Source of the DNA: Fibrobacteraceae bacterium
Lineage (GTDB): Bacteria; Fibrobacterota; Fibrobacteria; Fibrobacterales; Fibrobacteraceae
DNA: 10,890 bases
Reading direction: 5' to 3'
Assembly (NCBI GenBank): GCA_021443045.1
Contig: JABUUT010000009.1
Location: 68,884 to 79,773 of the forward strand
Shown: positions 6,924 through 10,890 of the stretch, piece by piece
How positions within the stretch are numbered: position 1 is the first letter of the stretch
Layout of the letters: each line of letters opens with the position of its first letter
Notes under the pieces: model-generated
Seen by the model: only the letters and a program-made list of their open reading frames with translations
Databases searched by the model: none
What the model was told of the DNA's origin: nothing
Translations under genes and position numbers: made by a program

Positions 6924-8045
6924 GTGAAAAAAATTCTGCTTATTTGTGATAAAAATGAATGTACCAGTTTTGGTCGTTTGACCCTTTGCTTGCAACAAGC
7001 TCTAGAAAATGATTTTCTTGTTGAAATTTGTTGGTTGAAAACACCAAAATTCTTTCCTGACGGGTCTCCTTCCAAGGGGGTGGTGGTGGAGGCCAAGTCC
7101 CTGTATACAGGCTTTTGGAGTTTTCGTCGGCCTCTAAAAAAAATCATAAAAAATTTTAAACCTGATATTGTTTTTTTCATTAGGCCGGAACTTGGCTTTT
7201 TGGTGCCTGTGGCTCAAAAAGCTTGTAAGGGTATGGATAAAAGTTGCCACACGGTAATGTTCATCCATGATACTTTTGCTGAAACTTTGTATCCTGGCAG
7301 CCTTAAGTTTAAACTTCTTAATTTGTTCTATATCAAGAATACTGTAAGGGCTCACAGCTTTGTGTACAATTCCCAATGGACACGAACAGAGGCGGAAAAA
7401 CATTTTAAATTGCAGGGCTCTCAAGGAACTGTTATTGGATGCCCCATTGCAGAAAATCTGTTCTTTAAGGGTGAAAGGCCTGCAACGGCTGAGGAACGGC
7501 GCCTGTTTCGACAAAGCCATGGCATAAAAAACTTTAATGGCATGTGCCTAAATGTAAGCTTGGATGAACCTCGAAAGAATATTGATACATTCCTTGAAAT
7601 GGCTCGATTAAGGCCCAACACAGCCTTTGTTCGTGTGGGCAAACTTTCGGAGCGCATTCGGAGTGTTATTAACGAAAAACAACTGTGGAACGTTTTTCAT
7701 TTTAACCGCTTTAGTGGTCGGGAACTTCGTGAATTTTACCGCCATTGCGATTTAATGGTGTATCCATCTTTTTTAGAAGGCTTTGGACTTCCTCCCATAG
7801 AAGCCTTGGCTTGTGGAACACCTTCTGTTTCGGCCGGTACCTCAGCCCTCAAGGAAAATTTGGACGGCGTTACTCCACTTGTTGTGCCGGCCGACAATGC
7901 TGAAGCTTACGCCCTGGTTTTGGATAGAGTTTTGGCTGGAGAAAAAGTGGTTCATGAGGCGGCTGTAGAAAAACTGTTGGAACAATGTTCCATGGATGCG
8001 TTTGCAAAGCGAGTGGTTGCTGCCTTGAATGTTTCAGAAATTTGA
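6924..8045 (+). CDS. GT4 family glycosyltransferase (divergent gene)
   Basis: This 373-residue GT-B enzyme starts, by family comparison, at GTG 6924 (read as MKKILLICD). An upstream in-frame GTG at 6879 would add 15 residues that do not fit a Rossmann-fold N-terminus. The N-terminal half has FKPDIVFFIRPE and FIHDTFAETLYPG; the C-terminal half has LNVSLDEPRKNIDTFLEMARL at about 209-229 and the strong EX7E donor motif E285-GFGLPPI-E293 followed by ALACGTPSVSA. These are hallmarks of GT4 mannosyl-, galactosyl- or glucosyltransferases. It lies head-to-head with the GT4 gene of the operon and presumably serves the same surface polysaccharide. No partner gene follows it on the plus strand; a hairpin with a T-run comes about 15 nt after the stop. 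Donor sugar is not predictable. Confidence 0.9.
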   Translation: MKKILLICDKNECTSFGRLTLCLQQALENDFLVEICWLKTPKFFPDGSPSKGVVVEAKSLYTGFWSFRRPLKKIIKNFKPDIVFFIRPELGFLVPVAQKACKGMDKSCHTVMFIHDTFAETLYPGSLKFKLLNLFYIKNTVRAHSFVYNSQWTRTEAEKHFKLQGSQGTVIGCPIAENLFFKGERPATAEERRLFRQSHGIKNFNGMCLNVSLDEPRKNIDTFLEMARLRPNTAFVRVGKLSERIRSVINEKQLWNVFHFNRFSGRELREFYRHCDLMVYPSFLEGFGLPPIEALACGTPSVSAGTSALKENLDGVTPLVVPADNAEAYALVLDRVLAGEKVVHEAAVEKLLEQCSMDAFAKRVVAALNVSEI

Positions 8046-8060
8046 ACAAATTAAAATCTA

Positions 8061-8101
8061 TTGTCGATAACGACAACATCTATTTTATGATGTCTTTTTT
8101 T
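8061..8101. terminator. Terminator region between convergent genes
   Basis: Two hairpins lie between the GT4 stop (8045) and the stop of the convergent exported-protein gene (8108). The first is TTGTCG (8061-8066), loop ATAA, CGACAA (8071-8076), a perfect 6-bp stem. The second, sharing base A8076, is ACATC (8076-8080) with GATGT (8089-8093), followed by C and seven T residues (8095-8101). The second fits a rho-independent terminator for the plus-strand GT4 gene; the first could stop minus-strand transcripts but has only a loose T-rich tail on that strand. Confidence 0.55.
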
Positions 8102-8107
8102 GGGGCC

Positions 8108-8719
8108 TTATTTCCACCTGTTAGGATGAAGCGGAGCGATATTTGCTCCATATTTTTTCAGCAATATTTTTGTGTCGATAAACCTTTGATTTTTATGTAA
8201 TTGTTCGTAACGGGCCAGTTCTGCAAAGAGTTCTTTTATACGCAATAAGCGGCGTTCCTTTGGAGGAGCATTTATAGAAACCTTTTGCCAGTCTGCAACA
8301 AAGAAGACTTGTGGAAACAATGCTGCAACTTCAAAATAGTCGTCTAATGGTGTGGGCCATGACTGGGGAAAATGAAGCTGATAGATGCTGATGGGATTTA
8401 TTATCTGAAAGGAATCTTTGGAAAGTGCGGCAATGGGGGTGACCACATCGTATCCTTTGCTCATGTAGTCTAATACAGAATTTATGTTATCTGTAAAAAT
8501 GGGCTTTTCAAGTTTGGGGATTTCCGTGTTTACATCTTCGTATTTTACATTGGCCCATTTACTGGGGACGCCCTCGTAACATAAACCTTCAATACAATTG
8601 CCTCTACTAACTTCATACCATCTTTTTTCATAGCTGATATTTTGTGCAAAAGTTATGCTAATGCACGCATAGAGCACCGTGACACTGATTAGCACTATAA
8701 GGTAACTATTGCATTTCAT
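8108..8719 (-). CDS. Exported protein of unknown function (partner of HEFRH protein)
   Basis: I do not recognise this 203-residue protein. It opens with a clear signal peptide: MKCNSY, then a long hydrophobic stretch (about 7-24), and a type I cleavage site near TFA|QN at 26. The mature part is Tyr/Trp/Pro-rich and has just two cysteines, C42 and C47 in GNCIEGLC, which could form a small disulfide loop. A basic helical region (about 152-190, PPKERRLLRIKELFAEL and on) precedes the C-terminus. LYAC at 16-19 resembles a lipobox, but the hydrophobic run after it argues against lipidation. The ATG at 8719 lies 14 nt inside the end of the upstream gene and has no good ribosome-binding site, so translational coupling is likely. 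The frame is open to 8830, but only this start gives a signal peptide. A periplasmic or secreted location is inferred. Confidence 0.7.
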   Translation of the reverse strand: MKCNSYLIVLISVTVLYACISITFAQNISYEKRWYEVSRGNCIEGLCYEGVPSKWANVKYEDVNTEIPKLEKPIFTDNINSVLDYMSKGYDVVTPIAALSKDSFQIINPISIYQLHFPQSWPTPLDDYFEVAALFPQVFFVADWQKVSINAPPKERRLLRIKELFAELARYEQLHKNQRFIDTKILLKKYGANIAPLHPNRWK

Positions 8720-9398
8720 TGATGTAGAATCCGTATGCATCGAATAGTTTGTCCTCAATATTTGGGTCCGAATATAAAATGTTGTCCTCATTTTCCATAG
8801 AATCAAGTTCCTTGTTGAGGTCGCGAACATCGTCGTATAGAAATTTCCTAAGGCTCATTTTAGAAACGTAATTATAATCTAACCAATTGTCAATCTCCCG
8901 ACTCAAAGAATCTATCATTAAGTCGTCTTGGTTGGGCCTAAATTCTGGTCTTAATTTATTGTATCTTTTTAATCCGTAAAGATAGGCTATGTTGTATGGC
9001 AGACTATATATCAAGGAGTGGCGAAATTCGTGTCCCTTCTTGTATTGTTTGGTGTAATTATCTCCAAGGCTTTCGGAATACATCTGCATTTTCAATTTTG
9101 GGTGTGTGGTTAATTCCGCATAGGGCAGATACCTATTCCCATCTACAATCATTTGCGCCATTGCACGGGTGTCTAGATTCCCGTAATTTGGATCAATGAG
9201 CCAGTTGTGCATGTTATCCTGCCCACTTGGATGGGGTAAATTGAAAAGCCCTGAGTAATGTTCTATTTGCGGCTCAATAAATCGAATTCCATATTGAGTT
9301 AGAATACGGTTCTTAAACGTGTTCTTGATGGTTTGCATATTTCTTGGACGTTTGTAATTCTTGACTGTTTCGGGCCAAATGGAATATTCTTCTGGCAT
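8706..9398 (-). CDS. Unknown protein with HEFRH (HExxH) motif
   Basis: This 230-residue protein matches no family I know. It has no signal peptide or membrane segment and is rich in Tyr, Asn, Asp and Leu. The notable feature is GHEFRHSLIYSLPYNIAYLYG at residues 122 onward: HEFRH (123-127) fits the HExxH zinc-binding motif of metallopeptidases, set in a predicted helix, with a candidate third ligand such as E168 (SREID) downstream. The N-terminal part has LPHPSGQDNMHNW (54-66) and NLDTRAMAQMIVDGNRYLP (74-92). The C-terminal third is strongly acidic. The start is well supported: ATG 9398 with AGGAG 8 nt upstream and a near-consensus promoter behind it. It is the first gene of a two-gene operon divergent from the XRE-ImmA regulator. 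Protease activity is a hypothesis; a chance HExxH match is possible. Confidence 0.68.
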   Translation of the reverse strand: MPEEYSIWPETVKNYKRPRNMQTIKNTFKNRILTQYGIRFIEPQIEHYSGLFNLPHPSGQDNMHNWLIDPNYGNLDTRAMAQMIVDGNRYLPYAELTTHPKLKMQMYSESLGDNYTKQYKKGHEFRHSLIYSLPYNIAYLYGLKRYNKLRPEFRPNQDDLMIDSLSREIDNWLDYNYVSKMSLRKFLYDDVRDLNKELDSMENEDNILYSDPNIEDKLFDAYGFYINEMQ

Positions 9399-9433
9399 TT
9401 TTGTTGCTCCTTATAAATGTACAAATGATATAT

Positions 9434-9466
9434 CTTATCAAAATATAACCAAAATTAGTTGATAAG
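9434..9466. promoter_or_regulatory. Inverted-repeat operator candidate
   Basis: CTTATCAA (9434-9441) and TTGATAAG (9459-9466) are perfect 8-bp inverted copies, 25 bp from start to start, roughly two and a half helical turns. They lie in the gap between the XRE-ImmA regulator gene and the unknown operon, one on each side of the minus-strand -10 box and spacer. A smaller dyad, TGATA (9426-9430) with TATCA (9436-9440), overlaps the left copy, and TTGA/TCAA (9459-9470) overlaps the right one. The position fits an operator for the neighbouring HTH protein; binding is inferred. Confidence 0.5.
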
Positions 9467-9470
9467 TCAA
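9442..9470 (-). promoter_or_regulatory. Sigma70-type promoter of the HEFRH operon
   Basis: On the minus strand TTGACT (9470-9465) is followed after exactly 17 nt by TATATT (9447-9442), each one mismatch from the TTGACA/TATAAT consensus. Transcription would start near 9435, leaving a leader of about 37 nt with the AGGAG ribosome-binding site ahead of the ATG at 9398. One operator arm touches the -35 box and the other covers the expected start point, so a bound repressor would block polymerase. Confidence 0.6.
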
Positions 9471-9512
9471 TGTAAAAAAAATCAAATAATATACGATTTA
9501 TTTCAATTGATG

Positions 9513-9541
9513 TTGGAATTCAATGAGTTTTGTTGTATATT
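9513..9541 (+). promoter_or_regulatory. Candidate promoter of the XRE-ImmA gene
   Basis: TTGGAA (9513-9518) and TATATT (9536-9541) are spaced by 17 nt on the plus strand. The predicted start near 9548 leaves a leader of only about 10 nt that begins at the GGAG ribosome-binding site, which is unusually short. A near-palindrome TTGGAATTCAA (9513-9523) overlaps the -35 and TCAATTGA (9503-9510) lies just before it; either could allow autoregulation. An AT-rich upstream promoter nearer 9460-9490 is an alternative. Confidence 0.35.
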
Positions 9542-9557
9542 TGGTGCGGAGTATCTT

Positions 9558-10682
9558 ATGTCCATGGAAAATCTACAGGCAAATTTAAGGCGTTTCATGA
9601 AAAATGAAAACCTTTCCATTCCCGCACTTGCTGAGAACTCGGGCGTGAGTAGGGCGACAATTTCCAACATTTTAAATGGAAAAGCGGATCCATCAAACTC
9701 CACGCTGGAAAAGTTGGCGAGCAGTTTAAAAGTTTCTATGTCCATGCTCTACGCAGAGAAGCCTATTTTAAAGTCCTTGCGATATCGAACCCATAAGGAT
9801 TTGTCTGCCCGGGAAAAATCTGCGAAAGAGACCTTGCTGTACACGATTTACGACAAATTGAATCAATACAAACAAATTGAAAAATACTCCAATCTTCCTC
9901 CATTGATTGATGTTTTTGCATTTCCCAGGGAACCGGAGTCTGCAGCCCACAGGTTAAGACGAAAATTGAGCATTGCGCCAAATATGCCTGTATTTGGCTT
10001 TTGTGAAAAGTTGAACTCGTTGGGAATCAAACTTTTTTTCTTTTGCTTTGGCTTGAGCAAAACGTTCGGCCTTTCCGTAAACAAGGAAGATGGAGGCCCC
10101 GCTATATTTGTGAACACCGGCACGGCAAATGTGGAACGATGGATTTTTACCATATTCCACGAATTGGGCCATATCATTTTGCATCCGGAATCATACGATG
10201 GGCAAATTATCGCAGAAAACGAGCATGCAAAGGAAGAAACGGATGCCGATCTTTTTGCTGCAGAATTTTTGCTACCTACAGAAGTGGTAAAAGAAAAGGT
10301 AAAAGGCACTCGGGATTTTTCTTTTATAAGAAAAGTCTTGGAAATCAAGCAGGAATATTCGGTAAGTTACAAATGTGTGCTGCGCCAATACTGTAGGGCC
10401 TATTCAAGGGAGTACAATAAAATTCTCCCAAAGTTCCAGGCCATGTACAAGCAATGGAAAAAACATGATTTCAAGGGCTATTACGAACCGGAGGCTCTTC
10501 CCAAGGATCGTTTTTCCTTTGAAGACCCTAATTTTAAAACATGCCTTCTTCGTGCTTTGGGTAAGGATGATGTTGAGTGGGAGTTGGCTGCAAAACTCCT
10601 TGAAACCGACGTAGAATCCTTGAAGGCGACTTTTGAGGAAGCGAAACCATTTGCCAAAGATGCTGCCCGTTATCCTTTTTAA
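9558..10682 (+). CDS. XRE-family HTH regulator fused to ImmA/IrrE (M78) metallopeptidase
   Basis: The 374-residue protein has three parts. Residues about 4-67 are an XRE/HTH_3 DNA-binding domain (MENLQANLRRFM, SGVSRATISNILNGKADPS, LEKLASSLKVS). Residues about 130-245 form an ImmA/IrrE-type zinc peptidase with HELGH at 201-205 and the downstream EETDADLFAAEFLLP (226-240) supplying the third zinc ligand. About 130 C-terminal residues have no family I recognise. Such fusions act as repressors in mobile elements, stress circuits and toxin-antitoxin-like loci, where the peptidase cleaves the repressor or a partner. I chose ATG 9558, which has GGAG 6 nt upstream (9548-9551) and starts at the HTH domain; the frame is open from 9459, but those residues are unrelated. 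It is divergent from the HEFRH operon, which it probably represses. Domains are secure; target and trigger are inferred. Confidence 0.92.
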   Translation: MSMENLQANLRRFMKNENLSIPALAENSGVSRATISNILNGKADPSNSTLEKLASSLKVSMSMLYAEKPILKSLRYRTHKDLSAREKSAKETLLYTIYDKLNQYKQIEKYSNLPPLIDVFAFPREPESAAHRLRRKLSIAPNMPVFGFCEKLNSLGIKLFFFCFGLSKTFGLSVNKEDGGPAIFVNTGTANVERWIFTIFHELGHIILHPESYDGQIIAENEHAKEETDADLFAAEFLLPTEVVKEKVKGTRDFSFIRKVLEIKQEYSVSYKCVLRQYCRAYSREYNKILPKFQAMYKQWKKHDFKGYYEPEALPKDRFSFEDPNFKTCLLRALGKDDVEWELAAKLLETDVESLKATFEEAKPFAKDAARYPF

Positions 10683-10710
10683 AATAACTCGTTTGAATGA
10701 AGTGTTTGGA

Positions 10711-10751
10711 GGACCCTAGCTGTCCTTTGGACTGTTCCGCCAACGGCCTGG
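10711..10751. repeat. Hairpin-forming intergenic repeat, copy 1
   Basis: The first 30 nt match the second copy at 10849-10878 at 26 positions, with the shared core CTAGCTGTCCTT (10716-10727) and GTTCCGC (10734-10740). The core CTGTCC/GGACTG arms (10720-10734) form a stem with one mismatch around a TTT loop. It begins 28 nt after the stop of the XRE-ImmA gene. Confidence 0.55.
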
Positions 10752-10848
10752 TTGATTTTTATTTTCTGTAGTCAGTTGTCTGTAGTGAGGTTCGGCGTAA
10801 ACGCCTAGAGGTATGAGGTTTGAGCTAATCACTCAAAATAAAATGAAT

Positions 10849-10890
10849 GGATTCTAGCTGTCCTTCGGACAGTTCCGCTTGCAGCTCGGT
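10849..10890. repeat. Hairpin-forming intergenic repeat, copy 2 (runs to window edge)
   Basis: This is the second copy of the element at 10711, in the same orientation and 138 nt further on. Here CTGTCC (10857-10862) and GGACAG (10866-10871) pair perfectly around TTC, so the position that is mismatched in copy 1 (T opposite T) is a proper A-T pair, a change that restores the stem. The element may continue past the window. Confidence 0.55.

Larger units (their letters stand above)
10683..10890. other. Non-coding tail with repeats and short hairpins
   Basis: No credible gene lies in these 208 nt. They hold two copies of a hairpin-forming repeat (listed separately), a small hairpin GGCG-TAAA-CGCC (10794-10805), and a tandem octamer TCTGTAGT (10765-10772 and 10779-10786). 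A T-rich stretch (10755-10766) follows the first repeat copy and may help end transcription of the XRE-ImmA gene, but the stem in front of it is weak. The stretch looks like the repeat-laden spacers common between accessory genes. Confidence 0.5.

Noticed and set aside
6851..7180. Open frame extending the operon GT4 gene upstream by 110 residues
   Set aside because: The extra residues are basic and low-complexity, match no GT4 N-terminus and overlap the divergent GT4 gene, whose frame has clear family motifs.
8108..8719. Lipoprotein call from LYAC at residues 16-19
   Set aside because: Tyr at the -2 position is atypical and the hydrophobic segment continues past the cysteine to a good TFA|QN type I site.
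8706..8830. Frameshift joining the HEFRH protein and the exported protein into one gene
   Set aside because: The downstream product has its own complete signal peptide from ATG 8719, and a 14-nt overlap is normal for coupled genes.
8108..10682. Classical toxin-antitoxin pair
   Set aside because: The XRE-ImmA protein is divergent, not cotranscribed, and neither unknown product resembles a known toxin; the idea stays only as one possibility in the locus finding.
10742..10766. Rho-independent terminator after the XRE-ImmA gene
   Set aside because: A T-rich stretch is present, but the stem before it (CAAC/GTTG) is only 4 bp with a GC-rich loop, too weak to call.
10765..10786. Tandem TCTGTAGT octamers as an attachment or target-site duplication
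   Set aside because: The copies are only 14 nt apart, with no element between them and no integrase or transposase in the window.

Overview
The window looks like a piece of a Gram-negative chromosome of moderate to low GC. A SlyD chaperone, outer-membrane Wzi-like capsule protein, cell-envelope sugar kinase and several glycosyltransferases all point to a didermic bacterium. The style of the genes and of the intergenic palindromes suggests a Fibrobacter-like organism, but that is an impression and was not tested by any search. No rRNA, tRNA, CRISPR array, transposase or integrase was seen.

Left part (1-2330). A palindromic intergenic repeat lies at the left edge. Next is slyD (minus strand), a peptidyl-prolyl isomerase with a His/Cys-rich metal-binding tail. 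Divergent from it are two plus-strand genes 16 nt apart: an AmgK-like small-molecule kinase of the aminoglycoside-phosphotransferase fold and a PTS EIIA type-2 domain protein. A hairpin between convergent genes closes this block.

Middle part (2330-8045). Four minus-strand genes form a tightly packed operon, in transcription order: a GT4 glycosyltransferase, a GT2 glycosyltransferase with an HDRW motif, a second GT2 of the rhamnosyltransferase (WbbL-like) type, and a Wzi-like outer-membrane beta-barrel. The last three are joined by 4-nt ATGA stop/start overlaps. A further GT4 gene is transcribed divergently from the head of this operon. Together these genes look like part of a surface-polysaccharide (capsule or O-antigen) locus: cytoplasmic sugar transfer plus an outer-membrane protein that could hold the polymer at the cell surface.

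Right part (8046-10890). This is the accessory-looking and least explained section. An XRE-type helix-turn-helix regulator fused to an ImmA/IrrE (M78) zinc-protease domain is divergent from a two-gene operon of unknown function. The first gene of that operon encodes a 230-residue cytosolic-looking protein with an HEFRH (HExxH) motif. The second encodes a 203-residue protein with a clear signal peptide, and its start overlaps the first gene by 14 nt. The 159-nt intergenic region has a near-consensus sigma70-type promoter for the unknown operon, bracketed by a perfect inverted pair CTTATCAA/TTGATAAG. This fits direct repression by the XRE protein and relief by its own protease domain. The window ends in about 200 nt of non-coding DNA carrying two copies of a hairpin-forming repeat.
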